Assembly (NCBI RefSeq): GCF_947490405.1 | Contig: NZ_CANLGU010000002.1 | Span: 496,001-560,000, forward strand | Reading direction: 5' to 3' | DNA from: an uncultured Algibacter sp. | GTDB lineage: Bacteria > Bacteroidota > Bacteroidia > Flavobacteriales > Flavobacteriaceae | Length of the DNA stretch: 64,000 bases | Part shown: one piece after another, positions 45,116 to 52,940 of the stretch | Position numbering within the stretch: the first letter of the stretch is position 1 | Layout of the letters: each line of letters begins with the position of its first letter | The notes under the pieces: generated by a model | Databases searched by the model: none | What the model was told of the DNA's origin: nothing | What the model saw: the letters and a program-made list of their open reading frames with translations, nothing else | Position numbers and translations under genes: made by a program

Positions 45116-46009
45116 TTGAGTCGTTCAAAAACTTCATTAGCAACCCCTTCCGTAATTTCAGACTTTAAAGAAATTACTAAAATGCGTCTGTCTTTAAGTG
45201 TCGTATTTTCATCACTTGCAGGGTATTTGCTGGGTGTTGACACTATAGACTTTCAAACTTTAATATTACTAGCTTTAGGTGGTTATTTTATGGTTGGTGC
45301 TTCCAATGGATTTAATCAAATTATAGAAAAAGATTTAGATGCATTGATGAATCGTACGAAAAACAGACCAATACCTGCTGGACGTATGTCTGTGAATACA
45401 GCATTTGTTATTTCAACTATTTTTACAATACTAGGCATTGCTATTTTATATACCATAAATAAGCAAACGGCTATGTTTGGTGCGATATCTATTTTTTTAT
45501 ACACCTGTGCATATACGCCTTTAAAAACCAAAACACCTTTGGCGGTTTTTGTAGGAGCTATTCCTGGAGCTATTCCTTTTATGTTAGGCTGGGTAGCAGC
45601 AACAGATGATTTTGGTATTGAACCAGGAACCTTATTTGCATTACAATTTTTCTGGCAGTTCCCACATTTTTGGGCTATTGGTTGGTTTTTGTTTGAAGAT
45701 TATAAAAAGGGCGGATTTTACATGTTGCCCACAGGTAAGCAAGATAAAGGTACGGCTGTACAAACCATTATGTATACAATATGGACGATTATAATTTCTA
45801 TAATTCCAGTATTTGGATTTACAGGAAAATTGCAACTATCCATTGTAGCGGCTATTTTAGTTTTTGGTGCGGGCCTATGGTTTTTGTTTTATGCAATACG
45901 ATTGTTTCGGTTAATGACTGAAAAAGCGGCAAGACAATTAATGCTTGTTAGTGTGTCTTACATTACTTTAATACAAATTATTTACGTTGCAGATAAATTT
46001 ATCAGATAA
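45116..46009 (+). CDS. ctaB: Protoheme IX farnesyltransferase (heme O synthase)
   Basis: A 297-residue UbiA-type membrane prenyltransferase that adds farnesyl to heme B to give heme O, the precursor of heme A for the cox genes at the left of the window. The prenyl-diphosphate site is visible: NGFNQIIEKDLDALMNRT (Asn67, Asp73, Asp75) followed by KNRPIPAGRM. About eight or nine membrane segments are present. The start is a TTG at 45116; the next ATG would cut into the first conserved block (TKMRLSLSVVFSSLAGYLLG). It is the first gene of a run of oxidase genes and ends four bases before the next ATG. No ctaA (heme A synthase) is in the window. Confidence 0.94.
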   Translation: MSRSKTSLATPSVISDFKEITKMRLSLSVVFSSLAGYLLGVDTIDFQTLILLALGGYFMVGASNGFNQIIEKDLDALMNRTKNRPIPAGRMSVNTAFVISTIFTILGIAILYTINKQTAMFGAISIFLYTCAYTPLKTKTPLAVFVGAIPGAIPFMLGWVAATDDFGIEPGTLFALQFFWQFPHFWAIGWFLFEDYKKGGFYMLPTGKQDKGTAVQTIMYTIWTIIISIIPVFGFTGKLQLSIVAAILVFGAGLWFLFYAIRLFRLMTEKAARQLMLVSVSYITLIQIIYVADKFIR

Positions 46010-46013
46010 TATT

Positions 46014-46595
46014 ATGGATTTAACTCAAGGAACAGCGCAGGAAAAAAATAGCAGAGCAAAAAAGATGATGCTTTGGTTTGGGATTATTTCTCTAATTATG
46101 TCTTTTGCAGGCTGGACAAGTGCCTTTGTGGTGAGTAGTTCAAGACCAGACTGGTTAAAGGATTTTGTATTGCCAAATGCTTTTGTAGTGAGTACTGTTG
46201 TAATAATTATTAGTAGTCTTACTTTTATTTTAGCAAAACGTGCTTTAAAAAGTGGAAATCATAAAGCAACAATGTTATGGTTATTTGCCACATTAATTCT
46301 AGGGTTTGTTTTTATTTTTAACCAGTTTTCGGGGTTTCAACAAATTATAGATTTAGGGTATAATTTTACTGGACCTACGAGTAATGTAACCATGTCTTAT
46401 ATTTATTTAATAGCCATTGTACACATTTTACATGTGGTTGTTGGATTGATTTGCTTATTGGTAGTAATTTATAATCATTTTAAACAAAAATATAGTGAGG
46501 AGAATATGTTAGGTTTTGGGCTAGCAGCAACCTTCTGGCATTTTATAGATATCTTATGGGTATACTTGTTTTTGTTTTTATATTTTGTAAGGTAA
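46014..46595 (+). CDS. Cytochrome c oxidase subunit III-like protein (short copy)
   Basis: A 193-residue heme-copper oxidase subunit III with five membrane segments. Family marks are KKMMLWFGIISLIMSFAGW at the start, AIVHILHVVVGL and the final FWHFIDILWVYLFLFLYFV. ATG 46014 was chosen; an in-frame start within ctaB would add nine unrelated residues. This is the first of two subunit III genes in the cluster. It is shorter and lacks the inserted loop found in the second one, so the two are paralogues and not halves of a broken gene. It lies four bases after ctaB and is co-transcribed with it. Confidence 0.9.
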   Translation: MDLTQGTAQEKNSRAKKMMLWFGIISLIMSFAGWTSAFVVSSSRPDWLKDFVLPNAFVVSTVVIIISSLTFILAKRALKSGNHKATMLWLFATLILGFVFIFNQFSGFQQIIDLGYNFTGPTSNVTMSYIYLIAIVHILHVVVGLICLLVVIYNHFKQKYSEENMLGFGLAATFWHFIDILWVYLFLFLYFVR

Positions 46596-46639
46596 CTGGT
46601 CTTAAATAATCGCAATTTTTGTTTTAAATATAAGGCTTT

Positions 46640-46790
46640 AGGGAGGTTACCCGCGTTAGGGATTGAGGCATATGTTGAAGCTCCCCGACCTAAGGAGGGA
46701 GCGACTGCCGAAAGCCCGACCGAAGAGACTCCTACAAGGTTTTTTCTAACTTGTAGGTACGGAAAGAAGGGAACGCTCAAATAGAAAAGA
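46640..46790. repeat. Dispersed repeat element, family C, copy 1 (inverted relative to copy 2)
   Basis: This 282-base gene-free gap has higher G+C than its surroundings. It contains GCGTTAGGGATTG (46653-46665) and CGAAAGCCCGACC (46709-46721), which are the reverse complements of blocks in the element at 48345-48460. It also holds a perfect stem CCTACAAG/CTTGTAGG (46731-46738 with 46750-46757). No real coding frame was found. The boundaries are approximate. Confidence 0.7.
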
Positions 46791-46841
46791 ACAAGATTTT
46801 AATTTTTAGAGCACGATATTTTATTAGATGAATAAAATGAT

Positions 46842-46849
46842 TATTTTTG
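46842..46849 (+). promoter_or_regulatory. Bacteroidota-type -7 element for the long subunit III gene
   Basis: TATTTTTG matches TAnnTTTG exactly, 28 bases before the ATG at 46878. The -33 region is A/T-rich but lacks a clear TTG. It would let the second subunit III and subunit IV be expressed apart from ctaB. Confidence 0.5.
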
Positions 46850-46877
46850 TGCAACTTTTAAATAACAACCATTATAT

Positions 46878-47846
46878 ATGAGTACAGCAGTAGCAGAAGG
46901 CAAAACTTGGGGAGGCGGTAACCAACCGTTAAAAGCAAGTTACGGTAAAATGATGATGTGGTTTTTCATCGTTTCAGATGCTTTAACATTCTCTGGGTTT
47001 TTAGCAGCCTACGGATTTTCAAGATTTAAATTTATTGATGCATGGCCTATTGCCGACGAGGTGTTTACGCACTTTCCATTTTTACACGGTGTAGATGCAC
47101 CAATGTACTATGTGGCGTTTATGACATTTGTACTTATTATGTCGTCTGTAACTATGGTGTTAGCTGTAGATGCAGGACATCATATGAATAAATCCAAAGT
47201 GACTATTTATATGTTTTTAACCATTATTGGTGGTTTAATATTTGTTGGGTCTCAGGCATGGGAGTGGAATACTTTTATTAAAGGTGATTATGGCGCTGTA
47301 CAGACCAAAGGTGGAAATATTTTACAGTTTGTTGATAAGGAAGGTCATCGTATAGCTGTGAGAGATTTTGCAATGAATGCTCATGGAGAGCGTGTGCAGC
47401 ATGAACGCAAAAACGGATTGTGGTTTGTTAACGAGGGTGCTTTACCAACTTACACTATGGACGAAGTAATTCATGGTTTACAAGCTAATAAAGATATTTT
47501 AGTACGTACTCAAATTATAAACGAAGAAGGCGAAAAAACAGTACTATCAAGAGAAGAATCTATAAACCAAATCATGAAAAATGGTAGGTTATATGTAGAA
47601 GGTGCTAACTTGCACGTTAACGAATATGGCTCACCGTTATTTGCAGACTTCTTTTTCTTTATAACTGGATTTCATGGATTTCACGTATTCTCTGGAGTTG
47701 TAATAAATATCATCATTTTCTTTAATGTTGTTTTAGGAACTTACGAAAGACGCGGAAGTTATGAAATGGTTGAAAAAGTAGGATTGTATTGGCACTTCGT
47801 AGATTTAGTTTGGGTATTTGTATTTACATTCTTCTATCTAGTTTAA
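46878..47846 (+). CDS. Cytochrome c oxidase subunit III (long copy with a soluble insert)
   Basis: A 322-residue subunit III. Membrane segments include MMMWFFIVSDALTFSGFLAA and YMFLTIIGGLIFVGSQAWEW; the family core ADFFFFITGFHGFHVFSGV (256-274) and YWHFVDLVWVFVFTFFY (304-320) are intact. Residues about 136-250 form a polar, soluble insert between two membrane segments, with no hydrophobic stretch (GGNILQFVDKEGHRIAVRDF and onward). Similar inserts are common in Bacteroidota oxidases, but their role is unclear. With the short copy at 46014, it gives two subunit III proteins for the one coxA/coxB pair seen here. Subunit IV follows 52 bases later. Confidence 0.93.
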   Translation: MSTAVAEGKTWGGGNQPLKASYGKMMMWFFIVSDALTFSGFLAAYGFSRFKFIDAWPIADEVFTHFPFLHGVDAPMYYVAFMTFVLIMSSVTMVLAVDAGHHMNKSKVTIYMFLTIIGGLIFVGSQAWEWNTFIKGDYGAVQTKGGNILQFVDKEGHRIAVRDFAMNAHGERVQHERKNGLWFVNEGALPTYTMDEVIHGLQANKDILVRTQIINEEGEKTVLSREESINQIMKNGRLYVEGANLHVNEYGSPLFADFFFFITGFHGFHVFSGVVINIIIFFNVVLGTYERRGSYEMVEKVGLYWHFVDLVWVFVFTFFYLV

Positions 47847-47898
47847 TTAAACAATATTCGCCAATAGCCAAAAGCTAGAGGCCAAAAGCAAATTTAAA

Positions 47899-48279
47899 AT
47901 GGCACACGAACATAAATTAGAAATATTTCAAGGATTATTAAAATTTAAATCAAATACTCAAAAAATTTGGGGTGTTTTAATTTTTCTAACCATAGTAACA
48001 ATTATAGAAGTAGCTTTGGGTATCTTCAAACCAGAATCGCTAATGGCAAAATTCTTAGGAATGAAAATCTTAAACTGGATATTCATTATACTAACCATTG
48101 TAAAAGCATACTATATTACATGGGATTTTATGCATATGCGAGATGAAACTAAAGGCTTAAGACGTATGGTGGTATGGACTGCTATCTTTCTAATACTTTA
48201 TTTAATATTCATCTTATTACAAGAAGGTGGTTATGTTTTTGAAGTATACGATAATGGTTATATTAAAAGAGATTTTTAA
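47899..48279 (+). CDS. Cytochrome c oxidase subunit IV family protein
   Basis: A 126-residue small membrane protein of the prokaryotic oxidase subunit IV (COX4) family. Three membrane segments are visible (about 21-39, 51-70 and 88-108), with the family phrase KAYYITWDFMHMRDETKGLRR between the second and third. It starts MAHEHKLEIFQGLLKFKSN, with a His-containing N-terminus. It lies after the long subunit III and is followed by a terminator, so it ends this transcript. The 52-base gap before it holds short repeated GCCAAAAGC words. Confidence 0.88.
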   Translation: MAHEHKLEIFQGLLKFKSNTQKIWGVLIFLTIVTIIEVALGIFKPESLMAKFLGMKILNWIFIILTIVKAYYITWDFMHMRDETKGLRRMVVWTAIFLILYLIFILLQEGGYVFEVYDNGYIKRDF

Positions 48280-48305
48280 GCAATAGCTTTTAAAAATTAT
48301 AAATT

Positions 48306-48333
48306 AAATCCTGCCTAATGGCGGGATTTTTTT
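48306..48333 (+). terminator. Terminator after the subunit IV gene
   Basis: AAATCCTGCC (48306-48315) pairs with GGCGGGATTT (48320-48329) across TAAT, with one G-T pair, followed by a run of T to 48333. Confidence 0.88.
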
Positions 48334-48344
48334 ATTACAATATT

Positions 48345-48460
48345 TTGGGCGTTACCACAAGGGTCGGGCTTTTCGTTACAAGTCCTCGCACCTCTCCCAA
48401 TAGCTAACGGGAAAGGGCTGTGGGCTATCCACTTCAATCCCTAACGCAACTATCCGCCAA
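48345..48460. repeat. Dispersed repeat element, family C, copy 2
   Basis: This lies in a 331-base gap without genes (48280-48610), together with the subunit IV terminator and a promoter element. It begins GGGCGTTACCACAAGGGTCG (48348 onward), has GGTCGGGCTTTTCG (48362-48375) and ends near CAATCCCTAACGC (48435-48447). It is G+C-richer than the flanks. As I recall, elements with these ends are scattered through many flavobacterial genomes; their function is not known to me. Confidence 0.75.
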
Positions 48461-48565
48461 ATTATGTTATCAAACTTTATTTTAGACTATCAGAAGTGCT
48501 AGTTTTAACAAAAAAACAAGAAGCTAAATAGTAATATTAGAGCAACTAATAAGAACACTTTTTTG

Positions 48566-48573
48566 TATTTTTG
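48566..48573 (+). promoter_or_regulatory. Bacteroidota-type -7 element upstream of the SCO pair
   Basis: TATTTTTG matches TAnnTTTG exactly, 37 bases before the ATG at 48611. A clear -33 TTG is not seen. It would drive the SCO-like, SCO and following genes. Confidence 0.5.
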
Positions 48574-48610
48574 CAAAACAATTTCAAGGAACAATAAACA
48601 CTGATATTTA

Positions 48611-49330
48611 ATGAATTATAAAAAGGTAAGTAGATACGTAGTTTTAGGGATTTTATTCTTTCTACCAGTTACTTTTTTATTGTTTTTGTATCCAGCTACC
48701 CATAATTACACGCCCTTAGAAATTGTAAATGAATCGGTTTTAGATATAGACAACTTTACTTCAAGTTCTGAAGAAAATATTGTTTTAAAAGACCATATTA
48801 CGGTACTCGGTTTTTTTGGAAACAATCCAATAGCAAGTAATACTGCAGCCCTAAATTTAAAAGAGTTGGTGTATGATAAGTTTAAAGGCTTTAAGCGCTT
48901 TCAAGTAGTTGTTTTAATGCCAAAAGGTACAGAAGAAGCCGTAAAAAAATTAAAAGCAGAAATTAGTTCTTATCAAGATTTAAGATTTTGGCATTTTGTT
49001 TTTGGAGAACCAAGTGATATAAAACGTATGTTTTTTAGTTTAAAAACAAAGGGTAATCTATCAGCAGATTTGGCAACCAATCAAGTTTATGTTGTTGATA
49101 AAGATTTAAACCAACGCGGTAGATTGGACGATAGAACAGATAACGAAGTAGAAAAAAACAAACCTATTTACGGGCTCAGCGCTTACGATTGTATTGAAGT
49201 CGCAGAAATAAAAAACAAAATGAGTGACGATTTACGTATTTTATTTACAGAATATAGACAAAAAAGAAAAGGTGAGTTCAATTCTGATACCAGAAGAGCA
49301 AGCGATTTGAAATCTGAAACTAATGAGTAA
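48611..49330 (+). CDS. Membrane-anchored SCO-like protein without the copper-binding cysteines
   Basis: A 239-residue protein not recognised as a named family. It has one N-terminal membrane anchor (about 8-28) and a thioredoxin-like domain. The segment ITVLGFFGNNPIASN (63-77) sits where SCO proteins have FFFTTCPTICPRMN, so the CxxxC pair is missing. Later strands (FQVVVLMPKG, NQVYVVDKDLNQRGRLDDRT) match the SCO fold. Its stop overlaps the start of a true SCO gene by eight bases, so the two are translated together. A partner role in copper or heme delivery to the oxidase is inferred. A redox role of its own is unlikely without the cysteines. Confidence 0.72.
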   Translation: MNYKKVSRYVVLGILFFLPVTFLLFLYPATHNYTPLEIVNESVLDIDNFTSSSEENIVLKDHITVLGFFGNNPIASNTAALNLKELVYDKFKGFKRFQVVVLMPKGTEEAVKKLKAEISSYQDLRFWHFVFGEPSDIKRMFFSLKTKGNLSADLATNQVYVVDKDLNQRGRLDDRTDNEVEKNKPIYGLSAYDCIEVAEIKNKMSDDLRILFTEYRQKRKGEFNSDTRRASDLKSETNE

Positions 49331-50063
49331 AAAAACAAACTATTCATACATCGGTATAGCATTTATTATTCTTGTTTTTGGAATTATTTTTATTCCAAGA
49401 ATTGTAGATAGAATATCTAATGATGATATTTCTAGACAAGAGAGTAGAAGTGATTTAAAGGAAGAGATTGTAAAACAATCAGATTTAGTTTTTATCCCGA
49501 ATGGTGAATCTTTTAGGAAAGTACCCGCATTTTCATTTATAAATCAGAACGGAAAGACTATAACTAATAAAGATTACGAAGGTAAGGTGTATGTTATAGA
49601 ATTCTTTTTTACAACATGTCCAACCATTTGCCCAAGAATGAATAGAAACCTCATACAAATCCAAAAGGAATTTGAAGGGTTTGAAGATTTTGGTGTAGCA
49701 TCTTTTACAATTAACCCGCAGCACGATACTTCAGAGGTGCTTAAAGCATACGCTGACCAATACGGTGTTACCAACCCCAACTGGCATTTAATGACGGGAG
49801 ACAAAGATGCCATATACAAATTATCAAACGAAGGGTTTTATATTTACGCAGCTGCAAATGATGATGTTGAAGGCGGATTTGAACATTCGGGTAATTTTGC
49901 TTTAATTGATAAAAACGGATTTATCAGATCCAGAGTTGTTAATGGAAATCCAATAATATATTATAACGGTATAACATCAGAGTCTGAAAAGATTGATGAA
50001 GATGGTAAGGCTGAAGAAATAAGTGCCCTAAAGGCAGATATAAAAAAGTTGCTTAACGAGTGA
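49323..50063 (+). CDS. SCO1/SenC-family copper chaperone
   Basis: A 246-residue membrane-anchored thioredoxin-fold protein that delivers copper to the CuA site of oxidase subunit II. One N-terminal membrane segment (about 8-26) is present. The copper ligands are complete: Cys99 and Cys103 in FFFTTCPTICPRMN, and His188 in GGFEHSGNF. The domain also shows FTINPQHDTSEVL and NWHLMTGDK, family hallmarks. It overlaps the preceding SCO-like gene and lies in the oxidase assembly cluster, which supports the role. A dispersed repeat follows the stop. Confidence 0.93.
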   Translation: MSKKTNYSYIGIAFIILVFGIIFIPRIVDRISNDDISRQESRSDLKEEIVKQSDLVFIPNGESFRKVPAFSFINQNGKTITNKDYEGKVYVIEFFFTTCPTICPRMNRNLIQIQKEFEGFEDFGVASFTINPQHDTSEVLKAYADQYGVTNPNWHLMTGDKDAIYKLSNEGFYIYAAANDDVEGGFEHSGNFALIDKNGFIRSRVVNGNPIIYYNGITSESEKIDEDGKAEEISALKADIKKLLNE

Positions 50064-50078
50064 CATTTATTATTTTGG

Positions 50079-50107
50079 AAATGTCACCCTGAGCGCAGTC
50101 GAAGGGT
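50079..50107. repeat. Dispersed intergenic repeat, family A, copy 2
   Basis: ATGTCACCCTGAGCGCAGTC followed by GAAGGG, one base different from the copy at 18577-18603. It fills the 76-base gap between the SCO gene and the DUF420 gene. Confidence 0.75.
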
Positions 50108-50139
50108 TGTTTCACAATAACCTTAAATGCTAGAGAATA

Positions 50140-50676
50140 ATGAAAGATAATCAAGATAAAGTACTAGACGATAAAAAGTATAATAAACTAATTGTTGTAC
50201 TATCCATTGTAATTCCTGTAGCTGTTGCAGCACTTTTTGGAATTAAAATCGATGCAGAACTACCAGTGTTTTTACCACCTATTTATGCGTCTATTAATGC
50301 GATAACAGCCTTAGTTTTAGTCTTGGCGTTCGTTGCTATTAAAAGTAAAAAAGTAATTCTGCATGAGCGCTTAATGAAATTTGCTATTATTTTATCAGTA
50401 CTATTTTTATTGATGTATATCGCTTATCACATGACGAGTGATTCTACAAAGTTTGGAGGAGAAGGGATAGTTAAATACCTGTATTACTTTATTCTAATAA
50501 GCCATATTATATTATCAATAGCTGTTATTCCATTTGTATTAATCACCTATGTTAGGGCCATTACTAACAATATAGAAAGGCATAAAAGAATAGCAAAAAT
50601 TACATTTCCGTTATGGCTTTATGTAGCTATTACAGGAGTTGTTGTTTATATAATGATTTCGCCTTATTATGCATAA
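50140..50676 (+). CDS. DUF420 membrane protein (CtaM/YozB-like oxidase assembly factor)
   Basis: A 178-residue membrane protein with about five segments and the DUF420 pattern: ALPVFLPPIYASINAITALVL-like opening, KVILHERLMKFAIILSVLFL, YHMTSDSTKFGGEG and the terminal HKRIAKITFPLWLYVAITGV. Members of this family (CtaM in Staphylococcus aureus) are needed for cytochrome aa3 maturation. It lies between the SCO gene and a small CAMC protein gene in the oxidase cluster, fitting that role. Two histidines in the membrane region could bind metal or heme. The exact reaction is unknown. Confidence 0.87.
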   Translation: MKDNQDKVLDDKKYNKLIVVLSIVIPVAVAALFGIKIDAELPVFLPPIYASINAITALVLVLAFVAIKSKKVILHERLMKFAIILSVLFLLMYIAYHMTSDSTKFGGEGIVKYLYYFILISHIILSIAVIPFVLITYVRAITNNIERHKRIAKITFPLWLYVAITGVVVYIMISPYYA

Positions 50677-50709
50677 TATCATTTTAAGCAAAGCGAAAGA
50701 ATCTGTAAC

Positions 50710-50928
50710 ATGAAGAAAGTAATTATCGTATTAGGTTTTATTTTTTTAGTTTCAATTTCAACTGAAGCGCAATGTGCCATGTGTCGTGCAGTACTAGAAA
50801 GTGAAGAAGGACAAACTGCTGCTCAAGGTATCAACGATGGGATTGTTTATTTAATGGCTATACCATATATACTTGTAGCAGGAATTGGATACTTTATTTA
50901 TCGTAAATACAATACGTTAAAAAAGTAA
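50710..50928 (+). CDS. Tiny exported CAMC protein with one membrane segment
   Basis: A 72-residue protein. A signal peptide (MKKVIIVLGFIFLVSISTEA) precedes QCAMCRAVLESEEGQ, with CxxC at 22-25 right at the likely mature N-terminus. A short helix (GQTAAQGINDGIVYLM) and one membrane segment (about 44-64) follow, then a basic tail. I do not know a named family for it. The CxxC on the periplasmic side and the gene's place at the end of an oxidase assembly cluster suggest a thiol or copper role, but this is inference. It starts 33 bases after the DUF420 gene. Confidence 0.75.
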   Translation: MKKVIIVLGFIFLVSISTEAQCAMCRAVLESEEGQTAAQGINDGIVYLMAIPYILVAGIGYFIYRKYNTLKK

Positions 50929-51015
50929 TAAAAAGTTTTTTGTCTTTCTTTTGTAACATTTCTTTGTAAGAGTAGTCTAACTTTAAGAGGAATCAATTTA
51001 TCAATCAATCAAAGC

Positions 51016-51717
51016 ATGCTTAAAATTCATCAATTGCACAAATCCTATGCTATAGGAGACTCCAGTTTACATGTTTTAAAAGGAATAGATCTTAATGTTG
51101 AAGAAGGCGAAATGGTTGCTATCATGGGTTCTTCTGGCTCTGGTAAATCAACATTGTTAAATATTATTGGCATGTTAGATGAAGCGGACTCTGGTGAGTA
51201 TATTTTAGATGAGCTTCCAATTAAAAATCTTACCGAGAAAAAAGCAGCAGTGTATAGAAATAAGTTTCTAGGATTTATTTTTCAATCTTTTAATTTGATA
51301 AACTATAAAACGGCTCTTGAAAATGTAGCACTTCCTCTGTATTATCAAGGTTTAAAACGTAAAGAGCGTCAAGAGAAAGCATTATTTCATTTAGGAAAAG
51401 TTGGATTAGCAGATTGGGCTAAACACTTACCAAAAGAACTTTCTGGAGGTCAAAAGCAGCGTGTAGCTATTGCTAGAGCGTTGGCAGCAAATCCTAAATT
51501 ACTTCTGGCTGATGAGCCGACAGGAGCTTTAGATACAAAAACATCCTATGATATTATGGCTTTTATTCAACAATTGAATGATGAAGGTAAAACCATATTA
51601 ATGGTTACGCATGAAGAGGATATAGCTAATATGTGTAAACGTATTGTTCGTCTAAGAGATGGTGTAATAATGGAGGATAAAAAGGTTAATCAAGTAAGAG
51701 CAGAACAGTATGTTTGA
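51016..51717 (+). CDS. ABC transporter ATPase of the MacB/LolD type
   Basis: A 233-residue ATPase for a MacB/LolD-type exporter. Walker A is GSSGSGKST (38-46), the signature is LSGGQKQRVAIARAL, and Walker B is LLLADEPTGALD, followed by the switch His in MVTHEEDI. The segment QSFNLINYKTALENVALPL is typical of LolD/MacB ATPases. It stands as a separate protein, while MacB itself is a fusion. It overlaps the first permease gene by eight bases, the first of a five-gene exporter operon. The substrate is not readable. Confidence 0.94.
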   Translation: MLKIHQLHKSYAIGDSSLHVLKGIDLNVEEGEMVAIMGSSGSGKSTLLNIIGMLDEADSGEYILDELPIKNLTEKKAAVYRNKFLGFIFQSFNLINYKTALENVALPLYYQGLKRKERQEKALFHLGKVGLADWAKHLPKELSGGQKQRVAIARALAANPKLLLADEPTGALDTKTSYDIMAFIQQLNDEGKTILMVTHEEDIANMCKRIVRLRDGVIMEDKKVNQVRAEQYV

Positions 51718-52939
51718 TATCGATCTTTGGCGAGAAATATTTCAAAGCATAAATATGAATAGAACCAGAAGCTTGTTGTCTGGTTTTACTGTGGCTTTTG
51801 CTATTTTGTTATTTACTATTCTTTTTGGAATTGCCAATGGATTACAAAACACCTTTGCGGAAGCTTTTGTTGATGATGCCAATAATTCAATTTCCATACG
51901 ATCTGGCAGAACAACTAAAGCACACAAAGGATTGCAAGCAGGACGAAGAATTCAATTTAAAAATGAAGATTTTAATTATATAAAAGAAGATTTTGATGAT
52001 AAAGTTGAGTTTATAACAGCAAGAATCTATAAAAACTTCCAAGCATCTTTTAAAGGAGAACAGAATAGATATAATATTCGAGCGGTTCATCCAGATCATC
52101 AATTTCTTGAGAAAACAAAAATTAAAGAAGGGCGCTACATTAATCAAAACGATTTGAATAATAAAACAAAGTCTGTTGTGATTGGTCGTTTAGTTGAAGA
52201 AGATTTATTCTTAAAAACAAGGGCGCTAGGTAAGTATCTTAACTTAGGCGGTATTCAATTTAAGGTTATTGGTGTTTTTACAGATGATGGTGGAGATAAT
52301 GAAGAACGACAAATTTATATGCCTGTTACTACGGCACAATATCTTTATGGGAATAATGATTATATCGATCAAATTAACTTGACTTATAATCCAGAAATGG
52401 ATTATGATCAAGCTTTAGCATTCAGTACCCTTTTAACAAAAAAATTAAAAAATCGATTTTCGGTAGCAAGAAGTGATCAAAGAGCTGTACGCGTGCGTAA
52501 TATGGCTGAAGGAACTAAAGCTATAAGCCAAATGACGGTGGGATTAACATTTATAATTTTAGTAATAGGATTTGGAACCTTAATAGCTGGAATTGTTGGG
52601 GTTAGTAATATCATGATTTTTATAGTTAAAGAACGTACTAAAGAAATTGGTATTCGTAAGGCGCTAGGTGCTTCACCAAGATCAATCGTATCTATAATTT
52701 TAATAGAATCTATTCTGATAACAGCTATTGCGGGATATTTCGGATTATTGCTAGGTGTTGGTGTCTTAGAATGGGTTGGTCCTAATTTAAAGGAGTATTT
52801 TATAAAAGACCCAGGAGTAAGTAATGGTTTAGTTATAGGCGCAACACTTACATTAATTATAGCAGGTGCTATTGCTGGATATTTACCGGCAAAAAAGGCA
52901 TCAAGAATTAAACCTATTGTAGCATTAAGAAACGATTAG
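51710..52939 (+). CDS. MacB/FtsX-family ABC permease (first of two)
   Basis: A 409-residue permease with the MacB plan: an N-terminal membrane helix (about 20-42, RSLLSGFTVAFAILLFTILFG), a large periplasmic domain (about 45-280), and three C-terminal helices (about 283-400) with VGVSNIMIFIVKERTKEIGIRKALGA, the coupling-helix segment of the family. The end LPAKKASRIKPIVALRND is a usual MacB terminus. It overlaps the ATPase gene by eight bases and is one base from the second permease gene. The two permeases are clearly related but not identical, so a heterodimer is inferred. Confidence 0.92.
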   Translation: MFDIDLWREIFQSINMNRTRSLLSGFTVAFAILLFTILFGIANGLQNTFAEAFVDDANNSISIRSGRTTKAHKGLQAGRRIQFKNEDFNYIKEDFDDKVEFITARIYKNFQASFKGEQNRYNIRAVHPDHQFLEKTKIKEGRYINQNDLNNKTKSVVIGRLVEEDLFLKTRALGKYLNLGGIQFKVIGVFTDDGGDNEERQIYMPVTTAQYLYGNNDYIDQINLTYNPEMDYDQALAFSTLLTKKLKNRFSVARSDQRAVRVRNMAEGTKAISQMTVGLTFIILVIGFGTLIAGIVGVSNIMIFIVKERTKEIGIRKALGASPRSIVSIILIESILITAIAGYFGLLLGVGVLEWVGPNLKEYFIKDPGVSNGLVIGATLTLIIAGAIAGYLPAKKASRIKPIVALRND

Positions 52940-52940
52940 C

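Noticed and set aside
46475-46780. A 101-codon minus-strand open frame spanning the end of the short subunit III gene and the gap after it
   Set aside because: Half of it is antisense to a conserved gene and the rest runs through a dispersed repeat; the product has no recognisable domain.
46014-47846. One subunit III gene broken in two by a repeat insertion
   Set aside because: Each gene has its own complete set of subunit III segments and C-terminal WHF(I/V)D motif, so they are paralogues.
47847-47898. Repeated GCCAAAAGC words before the subunit IV gene
   Set aside because: They are two or three short imperfect copies in a 52-base spacer, too little to call an element.
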